Assembly: GCF_900114415.1 (NCBI RefSeq) | Contig: NZ_FOSZ01000001.1 | Span: forward strand, 930,001-994,000 | Direction of reading: 5' to 3' | Length of the DNA: 64,000 nt | DNA from: Shimia haliotis | GTDB lineage: Bacteria > Pseudomonadota > Alphaproteobacteria > Rhodobacterales > Rhodobacteraceae | Part shown: piece by piece, positions 1-8,490 of the stretch | Numbering within the stretch: position 1 is the stretch's first letter | Layout: each line of letters begins with the position of its first letter | Notes under the pieces: model-generated | The model's input: the letters and a program-made list of their open reading frames with translations, nothing else | The model's database searches: none | Told to the model about the DNA's origin: nothing | Translations under genes and position numbers: made by a program

Positions 1-1
1 G

Positions 2-85
2 CGGGACCTGCGTGTGCACCAGATCCTTGAGGGCACCAACGAAATCATGCGCCTGATCGTCTCCCGCCAGATGATCGCCGCCTAA
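2..85 (+). CDS. Acyl-CoA dehydrogenase, C-terminal end only (probable isobutyryl-CoA dehydrogenase)
   Basis: Only the last 27 codons lie in the window; the gene begins before base 1. The translated end contains VHQILEGTNEIMRLIVSRQ, the C-terminal signature of FAD-dependent acyl-CoA dehydrogenases (the EGTNEI segment sits near the FAD and substrate site). It is followed by a hydrolase of the 3-hydroxyisobutyryl-CoA type and by mmsB. In Rhodobacterales this order marks valine degradation, so I infer that the enzyme oxidises isobutyryl-CoA to methacrylyl-CoA. The substrate assignment rests on context, because the substrate-specific part of the protein is outside the window. A hairpin with a T-run follows directly. 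Confidence 0.8.
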   Translation, partial: RDLRVHQILEGTNEIMRLIVSRQMIAA

Positions 86-94
86 ATGCGACCG

Positions 95-120
95 GGCCGC
101 TCTTTGGGAGCGGCCTTTTT
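95..120 (+). terminator. Intrinsic terminator after the acyl-CoA dehydrogenase
   Basis: A perfect 8-bp stem, GGCCGCTC (95-102) with GAGCGGCC (108-115), has a 5-nt loop and is followed by TTTTT. It lies inside the upstream part of the open frame that continues into the next gene. This argues that the downstream gene starts at the GTG at 140 and not at the ATG at 86. Confidence 0.75.
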
Positions 121-139
121 CAAAGACGGAGCGCCGCGC

Positions 140-1180
140 GTGTCTGACATCAACATCCGCAAGTCCGGTCAGGTTGGCCGAATAACGTTCACCCGCCCCA
201 AGGCGCTCAATGCCATGTCCTACGACATGTGCATCGCAATCGAGGACGCACTTGATGCGTGGTGGAATGACACTTCGGTCAAAATGGTGGTGATCGACGC
301 CGAAGGCGACAAAGCCTTCTGTGCAGGCGGAGACATTGCCGAGCTTTATGACACCGGCACCAAAGGTGACTTTGCCTACGGTCAAAAATTTTGGGCCGAC
401 GAATATCGTATGAACGCCAAAATGTTTGAATTCCCAAAACCGGTGGCCAGCTTCATGCAGGGCTTTACCATGGGCGGCGGCGTAGGCGTTGGCTGTCACG
501 CCTCCCACCGCATCGTTGGTGAAAGCAGCCAAATCGCCATGCCCGAATGCGGCATCGGCCTCGTGCCGGATGTAGGCGGCTCTTTGATCCTTGCCCGCGC
601 ACCGGGCCGTCTGGGCGAATACCTCGGCCTCACCGCCGCGCGCCTGAACGCAGCGGACGCGATCTACGCCGGTTTTGCCGACTACTTTGTGCCACAAGAC
701 AAATGGCCTGCCCTCATAGCCATACTCGAAGAGACCGGCGAGTGGGAAAACATCGACGTGGCGGCCACAAAACCGGACCAAGGCCCGCTGGCCGGCCAAC
801 AGGCCGACATCGACGCGACCTTCGCGGGCGAAACCCTGAACGACGTGCTCAACGCGCTGAAATACGCGGGCACCGACTTTGCCGCCGATGCGCTCAAGAA
901 ACTCGGCCGCAATTCTCCGATCGCCATGGGCGCTGCGCTGGAGATCATCCACCGCGTTCGCAGCCTTGACGACATTCGCCACGCGCTGGATCAGGAATAC
1001 CGCTTCACCTTCCGCGCCATGGAACACGGCGATTTCCTCGAAGGCATCCGCGCACAAATCATCGACAAAGACCGCAATCCACAGTGGAAATACACTTTGG
1101 AGGACATCCCCGCTGGCATCATAACCAAGATGGTGTTGCCGCTGGGGGCGGATGCGCTGACATTTGAAAAGGGAGAGTGA
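140..1180 (+). CDS. 3-hydroxyisobutyryl-CoA hydrolase (enoyl-CoA hydratase/isomerase family)
   Basis: The 346-residue cytosolic enzyme belongs to the crotonase superfamily. Residues about 5-340 show the family landmarks: FTRPKALNAM near the N-terminus, DKAFCAGGDI (oxyanion-hole loop), FMQGFTMGGGVGVGCHASHRI, and MPECGIGLVPDVGGS. The length and the EYRFTFRAMEHGDFLEGIRAQIIDKDRNPQW tail region fit the HibCH branch, which hydrolyses 3-hydroxyisobutyryl-CoA to free 3-hydroxyisobutyrate. That is the step just before MmsB, whose gene follows 4 bp later. I chose the GTG start because the frame upstream of it runs through an intrinsic terminator. A short-chain enoyl-CoA hydratase is the alternative, but those are about 260 residues. 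Confidence 0.85.
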   Translation: MSDINIRKSGQVGRITFTRPKALNAMSYDMCIAIEDALDAWWNDTSVKMVVIDAEGDKAFCAGGDIAELYDTGTKGDFAYGQKFWADEYRMNAKMFEFPKPVASFMQGFTMGGGVGVGCHASHRIVGESSQIAMPECGIGLVPDVGGSLILARAPGRLGEYLGLTAARLNAADAIYAGFADYFVPQDKWPALIAILEETGEWENIDVAATKPDQGPLAGQQADIDATFAGETLNDVLNALKYAGTDFAADALKKLGRNSPIAMGAALEIIHRVRSLDDIRHALDQEYRFTFRAMEHGDFLEGIRAQIIDKDRNPQWKYTLEDIPAGIITKMVLPLGADALTFEKGE

Positions 1181-1184
1181 GACC

Positions 1185-2057
1185 ATGAAGATCGGCTTTA
1201 TCGGACTGGGCAACATGGGTGGCCCGATGGCTGCCAATCTGGCGAAAGCGGGCCACGAGGTCGTGGGCTTTGACATGGCAGATGTGGCCATTGATGGTGT
1301 CACATTGGCCGACTGCGGCGCCGCCGCTGCCACTGGTGCCGACGTGGTCATTACCATGCTGCCCAACGGCGCGATCCTGCGCGCTGTGGCGGACGAAATC
1401 ATCCCCGCCATGACCGCGGGCGCGGCCTTCGTGGATTGCTCCACCGTGGATGTGGACAGCGCCCGTGCCGTGGCCGACAAAGCCACAGCAGCAGGCCTTC
1501 TGCCCGTGGATGCGCCCGTGTCCGGTGGCATCGGCGGTGCGGCAGGCGGCACGCTGACCTTTATGGCGGGCGGCTCTGTTGACGCCTTTGCCAAGGCCGA
1601 TCCGCTTTTTGACATCATGGGCCAAAAAGCCGTGCATTGTGGTGACTCAGGCGCTGGCCAAGCCGCCAAAATCTGCAACAACATGATCCTCGGCGTGACC
1701 ATGATCGCCACCTGCGAGGCCTTCTCTCTGGCTGACAAACTGGGTCTGGATCGCCAGAAAATGTTCGACGTTGTGTCGACCTCCTCGGGCTACAGCTGGA
1801 CCATGAACGCCTACTGCCCCGCCCCGGGTGTTGGCCCGCAAAGCCCCTCGGACAACGACTACAAACCTGGCTTTGCCTCGGAACTGATGCTCAAAGACCT
1901 GCGTCTTTCCCAGCAAGCCGCCGAAAGCGCCGATGCCGACACCCCCATGGGCCAAGCCGCCACAGCGCTCTATGAGCAGTTCGTGGAGAGCGAAGATGGC
2001 CTAGGCACCGATTTCTCCGCCATGCTGCCGCGCTTTGAGAAGCGCTCGCGCGGGTAG
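1185..2057 (+). CDS. mmsB: 3-hydroxyisobutyrate dehydrogenase
   Basis: This 290-residue NAD-dependent enzyme oxidises 3-hydroxyisobutyrate to methylmalonate semialdehyde in valine catabolism. The N-terminus is a Rossmann fold (KIGFIGLGNMGGPMAANL), followed by the family motif VDAPVSGGIGGAAGGTLTFM around residues 110-130. The catalytic-lysine segment GAGQAAKICNNMILG comes at about residue 160. The ATG at 1185 is preceded by GGGAGAGTGAG, overlapping the end of the preceding hydrolase, so the two genes are probably co-transcribed and translationally coupled. A related beta-hydroxyacid dehydrogenase is possible in principle, but the neighbouring hydrolase and acyl-CoA dehydrogenase support MmsB. 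Confidence 0.92.
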   Translation: MKIGFIGLGNMGGPMAANLAKAGHEVVGFDMADVAIDGVTLADCGAAAATGADVVITMLPNGAILRAVADEIIPAMTAGAAFVDCSTVDVDSARAVADKATAAGLLPVDAPVSGGIGGAAGGTLTFMAGGSVDAFAKADPLFDIMGQKAVHCGDSGAGQAAKICNNMILGVTMIATCEAFSLADKLGLDRQKMFDVVSTSSGYSWTMNAYCPAPGVGPQSPSDNDYKPGFASELMLKDLRLSQQAAESADADTPMGQAATALYEQFVESEDGLGTDFSAMLPRFEKRSRG

Positions 2058-2201
2058 AACTAAGTGGCCAGCGTCTCTCCGGCGCTGGCCACTGATCTTC
2101 GGCAAATGTCAGAGCTTCTTGATTGCTCCGAACTTGCGCCAGATCAAGTCACATTCTGATTTTTGCATGTATATTTCCCTCATTCATTCAGGAGGGAAAC
2201 C

Positions 2202-2396
2202 ATGTTCACCAAAAACGTCGGCAGCATCGACAAAATCCTACGCATCGTCATCGGCGCGGCACTCATTCTCGGCGCACTCATGGGCTACGGCCTGTGGATG
2301 TGGATCGGAGTGATCCCGCTGGCCACGTCCTTGCTCGGCACCTGCCCGCTCTACACCATTCTGGGCATCCGCACCTGCCCGCTCAACGGCAAATAA
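2202..2396 (+). CDS. Small inner-membrane protein, DUF2892 (YgaP membrane-domain) type
   Basis: The protein has 64 residues and two hydrophobic segments, roughly residues 11-30 and 33-50. It starts MFTKNVGSIDKILRIVIGAA and ends GTCPLYTILGIRTCPLNGK. The N-terminal NVGSIDKILRI and the C-terminal GTCPLY...G..TCP pattern are typical of the DUF2892 family, which occurs alone or fused to rhodanese domains. A strong AGGAGGG ribosome-binding site (2190-2196) fixes the start. The two cysteines in the C-terminal loop could be functional, but no enzymatic role is known. It stands alone, convergent with the regulator gene that ends 4 bp away on the other strand. Confidence 0.8.
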   Translation: MFTKNVGSIDKILRIVIGAALILGALMGYGLWMWIGVIPLATSLLGTCPLYTILGIRTCPLNGK

Positions 2397-2399
2397 CCT

Positions 2400-3170
2400 C
2401 TACCCCGCGCCCATCGCTTCAAGCGCGGCGCGGGTGTCTTCATCCGCCGGAAACATCAACTCGATGCGCAATTCCGACAGGGCGATGTCCTCGGCGGAGC
2501 CAAACTGGCTGATCGTTGAAAACAAACTCAGCCGCATATCCCCAAGGACATAGACCGCAGGGATCACCGCGGGCCGGATTCCGTCCACTGACAGCGATGC
2601 CGCACCAACGATTTTCTCAAACCTCCCAATCGCGGCTTCCAGCACCGGATCGTGCCCAAAATGCGCCGCTTCAACCCGAAGCCGCGCCAGCATGTGCTGC
2701 GCCACCTCGTCATAATTCTCAAGCGCGGCCCGCACCAACGGGCTATCGGTCATCATGTCGAGCAGGCTATCGCCCTCTGCCATACCAAACGCCGCCAAAA
2801 GCCCCGCCATCGACTGGTTCGCCTTCACCAGCCGCCAATGCCGGTCAATCGCCATTGCCGGATAGGGATCATGCCGTTCTAAGGTCCAATCTACAGCCGC
2901 ACGCATCGGTGCCATGTCGGCCTCAGACAAATCCCGTTCCGCATAGGCCGGGCTCAACCCCGCCGCGGTCAACATCCTGTTTCGCTGCGCGATAGGCACG
3001 TCCAACTCGTCACACAGACGCAAAACCATGCCGCGACTGGGCCGTGACCGCCCCGTTTCCAGAAACGAAATGTGGCGTGAACTGACCCCTGCTGAGAGGC
3101 CCAGATCCAACTGGCTCACCCGCCGTGCCTGCCGCCATTCTTTCAACGTTGCCCCGAAATCCAAACCCAT
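2400..3170 (-). CDS. XRE-family transcriptional regulator with MmyB-type ligand-binding domain
   Basis: The protein has 256 residues. Residues about 5-65 form a Cro/C1-type helix-turn-helix (LKEWRQARRVSQLDLGLSAG, then SSRHISFLETGRSRPSR, typical of recognition helices that end in a GRSRPS loop). Residues about 100-250 match the PAS-like MmyB ligand-binding domain (DPYPAMAIDRHWRLVKAN in the middle). An AGGAGG site precedes the ATG at 3170. The gene is divergent from a membrane-protein gene, and the intergenic region holds a perfect inverted repeat (3218-3232). I infer that it represses its own gene and/or the divergent gene. The ligand is unknown. Confidence 0.88.
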   Translation of the reverse strand: MGLDFGATLKEWRQARRVSQLDLGLSAGVSSRHISFLETGRSRPSRGMVLRLCDELDVPIAQRNRMLTAAGLSPAYAERDLSEADMAPMRAAVDWTLERHDPYPAMAIDRHWRLVKANQSMAGLLAAFGMAEGDSLLDMMTDSPLVRAALENYDEVAQHMLARLRVEAAHFGHDPVLEAAIGRFEKIVGAASLSVDGIRPAVIPAVYVLGDMRLSLFSTISQFGSAEDIALSELRIELMFPADEDTRAALEAMGAG

Positions 3171-3217
3171 TGGCTATCCTCCTGCCCAACCCTATCGCGC
3201 CACGCACGGCAAAGCAC

Positions 3218-3232
3218 TTACCTCCAAGGTAA
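3218..3232. promoter_or_regulatory. Candidate operator, TTACCT-N3-AGGTAA
   Basis: A perfect 6-bp inverted repeat with a 3-bp spacer sits between the divergent XRE/MmyB regulator (start 3170) and the membrane-protein gene (start 3290). Its position and symmetry fit a dimeric XRE repressor site. No binding data are available, so the assignment is inferred from context. Confidence 0.5.
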
Positions 3233-3289
3233 TTGTTTTACTGCATTTCCCTGCGCCATCTTCCGAGCATCACGCAAAAGGAGACACCT

Positions 3290-3721
3290 ATGCCCCATTC
3301 ATCCGCCACATCAGCCCTCAAATTCGCCAGCCTCTTTTGTGCCTTCATCGGTCTTTTGATGTTTGCCAGCCTTTTGGGCGGTCAAAACCTTATGGCCATG
3401 TTCCTCGACATCATCCACTTGCCTTTTGATGGCGGACAAAGCTTTTCCTCCGACAGCGAACTGGTGCTTGGCGCCATCAGCGGCGGCCTTTTGTTCGGCT
3501 ATGGTGTTATGGCGCATCAGGTCACAACCCATGTCTATTCCAGCAATCCCGCACTTGGCGGCCAAATCATAATGCGGGGTATTTGTGGCTGGTTCGTCGT
3601 CGACAGCGCAGGCTCGATCCTTGCCGGCGCGTGGTTCAATGTGGTGCTAAACAGCGGATTCTTGGCGCTTTTCTTGGTTCCCTTGCTGGCCGCACGGATC
3701 GCAAAACCGGCTCACCCGTAA
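3290..3721 (+). CDS. Hypothetical inner-membrane protein
   Basis: I do not recognise a named family. The 143-residue product has four hydrophobic stretches: about 10-30 (KFASLFCAFIGLLMFASLL), 55-75 (ELVLGAISGGLLFGYGVM), 95-110 and 115-135 (NSGFLALFLVPLLAARIA). This suggests a small polytopic membrane protein. The frame is open further upstream, but AAAAGGAGA followed by ATG at 3290 gives the better start. It is divergent from the XRE/MmyB regulator and shares with it an intergenic region containing a perfect inverted repeat, so it is probably that regulator's target. No catalytic motif is visible. Confidence 0.75.
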   Translation: MPHSSATSALKFASLFCAFIGLLMFASLLGGQNLMAMFLDIIHLPFDGGQSFSSDSELVLGAISGGLLFGYGVMAHQVTTHVYSSNPALGGQIIMRGICGWFVVDSAGSILAGAWFNVVLNSGFLALFLVPLLAARIAKPAHP

Positions 3722-3737
3722 CCCTTTAAGCATCGCG

Positions 3738-3775
3738 GTTGCGGCTCGCCTTGCCACCCGCTGCCGCAATCTTTG
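3738..3775 (+). terminator. Possible weak terminator hairpin
   Basis: TTGCGGC (3739-3745) can pair with GCCGCAA (3763-3769) after the membrane-protein stop codon. The loop is long and only TCTTT follows. It may act as a weak or Rho-assisted terminator. Confidence 0.3.
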
Positions 3776-3776
3776 G

Positions 3777-3791
3777 TTAATCTTACCTTAC
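3777..3791. promoter_or_regulatory. CtrA-like site, TTAA-N7-TTAC
   Basis: TTAATCTTACCTTAC differs by one base from the alphaproteobacterial CtrA consensus TTAA-N7-TTAA. It lies about 100 bp upstream of the Hint-domain gene. CtrA controls motility, cell-cycle and GTA genes in this group. A single near-match can arise by chance. Confidence 0.3.
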
Positions 3792-3891
3792 CCCTGCCCC
3801 GAAGGTGCCACCATTCAGGATCACTGGTTGTCCTCAATGAGGAAACAAAGGTTTCCCGCGCAACGAGCAGTCAGGATTTGGGGCAGGCGCC

Positions 3892-5451
3892 ATGCCAACG
3901 GCAACAGAGTTAAACATCGACACCTCCGCCACGGCCACAGAAATGGCCGAGGAAATTTTTGGAGACCCGACGCGGATCGTGAACGCGTCCTACAACGGCG
4001 ACAACCAATCTTCTGGCATCTACACCGGAGCGGACACAACCTCCGCCGGTGTGGCGCCCGCGGACAGCGGAGTGATCCTTTCAACCGGCCATGTCGACGA
4101 TTTCACCAACAACAGCGGCACCACAAACACAAACACCAGCGGCTCCACCAGCACCAATACCTCAGGCCAAAACAACAACGCCCTTTTTAATGGCGTTGCA
4201 GAGACAAATACCTTCGACGCCTCCTTCATGACCATCGATTTCAATGGCAGCGCCGGCGAGATGCTGACAATCGACTTTGTTTTGTCATCCGAGGAATATC
4301 CGGAATTCCTGTCCTACAACGATGCCATCGGCGTGTGGGTCAACGGGGTCGAGGCTCAGATCTCCGTCGGCGACGGCACGGCCACGATCGGCAACATCAA
4401 CGATGCCAACGAAAACATATACATCGACAACTCCGGTGATCAGTACAACACCGAGATGGACGGCTTCACCATCACGTTGACCTTTGTTGCGCCCCTCCAG
4501 AACGGCTTGAATGAGTTGATCATTGGCATCGCCGATGCGCAGGACAGCAGCTACGATTCCAACTTGTTGATCGCCGGCGGTTCGGTACAGACCGCGATTG
4601 TCGCGCAGGATGATGACGTGTCGATCAAATTCGGCGACACCAAAACCATCAACGTTCTGGGCAATGACAACTCCACCGCTGGCCCAACGCTGACGATCAC
4701 GCACATCAACGGCGTCGCCGTCACCCCGGGGGACAGCGTGACTTTGGCGACCGGACAAGTCATCACTTTAAATGCCGACGGAACCCTGACAATCACCGCC
4801 GACACAGACGCGGAAACCGTGTATTTCAACTACACAATCGAGGATTCCTCGGGAGAAACCGACACCGCGCTTGTCGAAATAGAACAACATCCCCCCTGCT
4901 TTACCCAAGGTACGCAGATACGCACCTCAGAGGGCGACATATCCGTTGAAAACCTCAGGCGCGGCATGCTGCTGGAAACGCTCGACAATGGCCTGCAACC
5001 AATCGAGTGGATTGGACGCTCCCGCATGGCTCCGCGCCCTGAATCGTTCCCGATCCGGATCACCGCTGGGGTTCTGGACAATGAAACCGATCTCGTGGTC
5101 TCGCCTCAGCACCGTGTTCTGCTGACCGGCGCACGCGCAGAGCTTCTTTTTGGCTGTGATGAAGTTCTGGTCAAAGCCAAACATCTGGTCAACGGTCGCG
5201 ACGTTGTGCGCTGTCCGACCGAGGACATGATCACCTATTTCCACATTCTGCTGCCGCGTCACGAGTTGATCTATTCCGACGGCCAATGGAGCGAAAGCTT
5301 CATGCCAGGCCCGCTGACGCAGCACAGCTTTGACCCGTTTGCCAACCGCACTTTGCGGCTGACCATTGAACGCCGCGGTATCGACACGCGCGACATCTCC
5401 GCCCGTCCCAGCCTACGCAGCTACGAAGCGGCTGCGCTGCTGGCGGCCTAA
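3892..5451 (+). CDS. Choice-of-anchor L / Hint-domain secreted protein
   Basis: The protein has 519 residues and three regions. Residues 1-240 resemble the choice-of-anchor L domain (EIFGDPTRIVNASYNGD, GVILSTGHV, IDFVLSSEEYPEFLSYNDAIGVWVNG). Residues about 240-330 resemble a cadherin/VCBS-like beta domain (INVLGNDNS, LNADGTLTITAD). From Cys336, PCFTQGTQIRTSEGDISVENL opens a Hint_2 (hedgehog/intein-type) domain with the later motif VVSPQHRVLLTGARAELLFG. There is no Sec signal and Asn/Asp/Thr are abundant. In Rhodobacterales such proteins are usually exported by type I secretion. The Hint domain lies at the C-terminus with no downstream extein, so self-cleavage rather than splicing is the likely chemistry (inferred). 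Confidence 0.85.
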   Translation: MPTATELNIDTSATATEMAEEIFGDPTRIVNASYNGDNQSSGIYTGADTTSAGVAPADSGVILSTGHVDDFTNNSGTTNTNTSGSTSTNTSGQNNNALFNGVAETNTFDASFMTIDFNGSAGEMLTIDFVLSSEEYPEFLSYNDAIGVWVNGVEAQISVGDGTATIGNINDANENIYIDNSGDQYNTEMDGFTITLTFVAPLQNGLNELIIGIADAQDSSYDSNLLIAGGSVQTAIVAQDDDVSIKFGDTKTINVLGNDNSTAGPTLTITHINGVAVTPGDSVTLATGQVITLNADGTLTITADTDAETVYFNYTIEDSSGETDTALVEIEQHPPCFTQGTQIRTSEGDISVENLRRGMLLETLDNGLQPIEWIGRSRMAPRPESFPIRITAGVLDNETDLVVSPQHRVLLTGARAELLFGCDEVLVKAKHLVNGRDVVRCPTEDMITYFHILLPRHELIYSDGQWSESFMPGPLTQHSFDPFANRTLRLTIERRGIDTRDISARPSLRSYEAAALLAA

Positions 5452-5454
5452 GCT

Positions 5455-8313
5455 CTACTCGGCGGCAACCTTGTTGGCGCTGAGCATCCCCTTGAGATAG
5501 TGGCCGGTGTGGCTGCGCTCTTCCTTCGCCACATCTTCCGGCGTGCCAATCGCCACCACTTCGCCACCGCCATCCCCCCCTTCAGGGCCGATGTCGATGA
5601 TATGGTCAGCCGTTTTCACAACGTCCAGGTTGTGTTCGATCACCACAACCGTGTTGCCCTGATCGACCAACTCGTGCAGCACTTCAAGAAGCTTGCGTAC
5701 ATCCTCGAAATGCAGGCCCGTGGTCGGCTCATCTAGGATATAGAGCGTCCGCCCCGTGCTGCGTTTCGCCAACTCTTTGGACAGCTTCACCCGCTGCGCT
5801 TCGCCACCTGAAAGCGTCGTCGCCTGTTGGCCGACCTTGATGTAGCCAAGCCCCACACGCATCAACGCATCCATCTTGTCTCGGATGGACGGAACCGCCT
5901 TAAAAAACTCCTGAGCCTCTTCGACTGTCATATCAAGAACGTCAGCTATGCTCTTGCCTTTAAATCGAATTTCCAAAGTCTCACGGTTGTAACGCGCGCC
6001 TTTGCAGGTCTCACATTCCACGTAGACATCCGGCAAAAAGTGCATCTCGATCTTGATCACACCGTCACCCTGACACGCCTCACAACGCCCGCCTTTGACG
6101 TTGAACGAGAACCGCCCGGGCTTGTACCCACGCGCCTTGGATTCGGGCAGTCCGGCAAACCAATCACGGATCGGCGTGAAGGCCCCCGTATAGGTCGCAG
6201 GGTTGGACCGTGGCGTCCGGCCAATGGGCCGCTGATCAATGTCGATCACCTTGTCCAGATGTTCCAGACCCTTGATGGTTTCACAGGGCGCTGGTGTCTG
6301 CCGCGCACCGTTCAAACGCATCGACGCCGTTTTGAACAAGGTCTCAATCGTCAGCGTCGATTTACCCCCGCCTGATACGCCGGTAACGCAGACAAATTTG
6401 CCCAACGGGAACTTCGCACTCACATTCTTGAGGTTGTTGCCCGTGGCCTTCACCACCTCGACAAACTTGCCATTGCCTTCACGCCGCTCGGCCGGCACCG
6501 CAATTTCACGCGCGCCTGACAGGTATTGCCCCGTCAACGACGCCGGATCGGCGGCAATTTCCTCGGGCTTGCCCTGTGACACGATCTGCCCGCCATGGAC
6601 ACCGGCTCCGGGACCAATGTCAAAGACGTAATCCGCCTCGCGCACAGCTTCTTCGTCGTGCTCGACCACGATCACCGTATTGCCTTGATCCCGCAGGTTT
6701 TTCAGCGTCGTCAGTAGGCGCCCGTTGTCGCGCTGATGCAGGCCAATTGACGGTTCATCCAGCACATACAAAACGCCGGTCAGACCCGAACCAATCTGGC
6801 TCGCCAACCTGATCCGCTGGCTTTCCCCACCCGAAAGTGTGCCGCTGTTCCGGCTCAGGGTCAGATACTCAAGCCCAACGTTGTTCAAGAATCCCAACCG
6901 TTCGCGGATTTCTTTCACAATCGCCCGCGCGATCTCCTGTTTCTGCGGCGTCAGGTGGTTAGGCACATCTTCAATCCACGCCAGCGCCTCGCGGATGGAT
7001 TTCTGCACCACCTGCCCCACATGCACCCCGGCGATCTTTACCGCCAGCGCTTCTGGACGCAGGCGATACCCTTCGCACGTCCCACAAGGGCGATTGTTCT
7101 GATAGCGCTCGAATTCTTCACGGATCCAATTGCTGTCGGTCTCGCGATAGCGCCGCTCCATGTTGGGGATCACACCCTCAAACACGCGAGTCACCTGATA
7201 AACCCGCCCACCTTCGTCATAGCGGAACTCGATCTCTTCGTCACCCGAGCCATACAGGAACACCTGCTGCACCTTCTTGGGCAGCTTTTTCCACGGTGTG
7301 TTCCGATCAAACTGATAGTGTTTCGCAATTGCTTCAATGGTTTGCAGGAAGTAAGGCGACTTGCCCTTCCGCCACGGCGCCAGTGCCCCGTCATAGACTT
7401 TCAGCGTCACATCGGGCACCACAAGCCGCTCGTCAAAGAACAACTCAACCCCCAGACCGTCACAATCCGGACAGGCTCCAAAGGGTGCGTTGAACGAAAA
7501 CATCCGCGGCTCGATCTCGGGAATGGTAAACCCGCTCACCGGACAGGCGAAATTCTCAGAGAATGTGATGCGCTCCGGATCGCCGTCTTTCGGCGCGGTC
7601 TCCAGCACCGAAATCCCGTCCGCCAGATCCAGCGCTGTGCGCAGGCTGTCGGCAAGCCGCGTCTCCACGCCTTCGCGCACCACGATCCGATCGACAACCA
7701 CATCAATGTCATGGCGGAACTTTTTGTCCAGCGTCGGCGGCTCGTCCAATTCATAGAACGCACCATCCACTTTCACCCGCTGAAAACCCTGCTTGCGCAA
7801 CTCCAGAAATTCTTTGCGGTATTCGCCTTTCCGGTCGCGCACGATCGGGGCCAGCAAAAACGCACGCGTGCCTTCTTCCATCTCCATGATCCGATCGACC
7901 ATGTCCTGCACCTGCTGCGCCTCAATCGGCAGCCCGGTGGCCGGCGAATAAGGCGTGCCAGCGCGCGCAAAAAGCAGGCGCATATAGTCATAAATCTCGG
8001 TCACGGTCCCGACGGTCGAGCGTGGATTTTTCGATGTCGTCTTTTGCTCAATCGAAATTGCTGGGGACAGCCCACTGATGTGATCCACATCAGGTTTTTC
8101 CATCATATCAAGGAATTGACGCGCATAGGCCGACAGACTCTCGACATAACGCCGCTGCCCTTCAGCATAAATCGTGTCAAACGCGAGGCTTGATTTACCC
8201 GAGCCCGACAGACCGGTGATCACCACCAACTCGTCGCGCGGGATGTCCACGTCAATCGACTTCAGGTTATGCTCGCGCGCGCCGCGCACTTCGATGTTCT
8301 TCAGCTCGGCCAT
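5455..8313 (-). CDS. uvrA: Excinuclease ABC subunit A
   Basis: At 952 residues this is the expected size for UvrA, the damage-recognition ATPase of nucleotide excision repair that loads UvrB. Both ABC modules are present. The first Walker A is [20 protein letters not shown] near residue 33, and the second is [13 protein letters not shown] near residue 645. Signature motifs appear in [16 protein letters not shown] and [15 protein letters not shown]. Zinc-binding cysteines are seen in CPVSGF...[17 protein letters not shown] and [29 protein letters not shown] (split across the insertion). A GAAC-N7-GAAC box upstream suggests LexA control. The gene ends back to back with the Hint-domain gene, only 3 bp from its stop. 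Confidence 0.98.
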   Translation of the reverse strand: MAELKNIEVRGAREHNLKSIDVDIPRDELVVITGLSGSGKSSLAFDTIYAEGQRRYVESLSAYARQFLDMMEKPDVDHISGLSPAISIEQKTTSKNPRSTVGTVTEIYDYMRLLFARAGTPYSPATGLPIEAQQVQDMVDRIMEMEEGTRAFLLAPIVRDRKGEYRKEFLELRKQGFQRVKVDGAFYELDEPPTLDKKFRHDIDVVVDRIVVREGVETRLADSLRTALDLADGISVLETAPKDGDPERITFSENFACPVSGFTIPEIEPRMFSFNAPFGACPDCDGLGVELFFDERLVVPDVTLKVYDGALAPWRKGKSPYFLQTIEAIAKHYQFDRNTPWKKLPKKVQQVFLYGSGDEEIEFRYDEGGRVYQVTRVFEGVIPNMERRYRETDSNWIREEFERYQNNRPCGTCEGYRLRPEALAVKIAGVHVGQVVQKSIREALAWIEDVPNHLTPQKQEIARAIVKEIRERLGFLNNVGLEYLTLSRNSGTLSGGESQRIRLASQIGSGLTGVLYVLDEPSIGLHQRDNGRLLTTLKNLRDQGNTVIVVEHDEEAVREADYVFDIGPGAGVHGGQIVSQGKPEEIAADPASLTGQYLSGAREIAVPAERREGNGKFVEVVKATGNNLKNVSAKFPLGKFVCVTGVSGGGKSTLTIETLFKTASMRLNGARQTPAPCETIKGLEHLDKVIDIDQRPIGRTPRSNPATYTGAFTPIRDWFAGLPESKARGYKPGRFSFNVKGGRCEACQGDGVIKIEMHFLPDVYVECETCKGARYNRETLEIRFKGKSIADVLDMTVEEAQEFFKAVPSIRDKMDALMRVGLGYIKVGQQATTLSGGEAQRVKLSKELAKRSTGRTLYILDEPTTGLHFEDVRKLLEVLHELVDQGNTVVVIEHNLDVVKTADHIIDIGPEGGDGGGEVVAIGTPEDVAKEERSHTGHYLKGMLSANKVAAE

Positions 8314-8339
8314 TCAACCCCCCAACGGATACAGCACAA

Positions 8340-8368
8340 CACATAGGCGAGAGCGCCCATCCTGCCAA
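8340..8368 (-). promoter_or_regulatory. Candidate uvrA promoter
   Basis: On the minus strand, TTGGCA (8368-8363), 17 bp, TATGTG (8345-8340), a reasonable sigma-70-type match. It lies 26 bp before the uvrA start codon and just downstream of the SOS box. Confidence 0.4.
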
Positions 8369-8379
8369 CCAGATATTGC

Positions 8380-8394
8380 GAACATAGAGAGAAC
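8380..8394. promoter_or_regulatory. LexA (SOS) box, GAAC-N7-GAAC
   Basis: The direct repeat GAAC-ATAGAGA-GAAC matches the alphaproteobacterial LexA consensus GTTC-N7-GTTC (or its complement). It stands between uvrA (start 8313, minus) and the VWA gene (start 8491, plus). UvrA is a classical SOS gene, so control of uvrA is the natural reading. The box could also affect the divergent gene. Confidence 0.75.
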
Positions 8395-8430
8395 ATTTTA
8401 AATCGCCAAGCCCTGTTTTTTAGGCCGCAC

Positions 8431-8458
8431 TTGCCGGCTTTCAAAATTTCCGCATAGT
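8431..8458 (+). promoter_or_regulatory. Candidate promoter of the VWA gene
   Basis: TTGCCG (8431-8436), 16 bp, CATAGT (8453-8458), followed 33 bp later by the ATG at 8491 with an AGAAGGA ribosome-binding site. Confidence 0.35.
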
Positions 8459-8490
8459 CTCTTGCCATTACGACCAGAAGGACTTTTTAG

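Noticed and set aside
86-139. ATG at 86 as the start of the 3-hydroxyisobutyryl-CoA hydrolase gene
   Set aside because: The first 18 codons would run through a perfect intrinsic terminator. The GTG at 140 begins the conserved part.
6955-8193. A 412-codon open frame on the plus strand within uvrA
   Set aside because: It is fully antisense to conserved uvrA motifs. Its protein is His/Arg/Leu-rich with no recognisable domain, as expected from the complement of a GC-rich gene.
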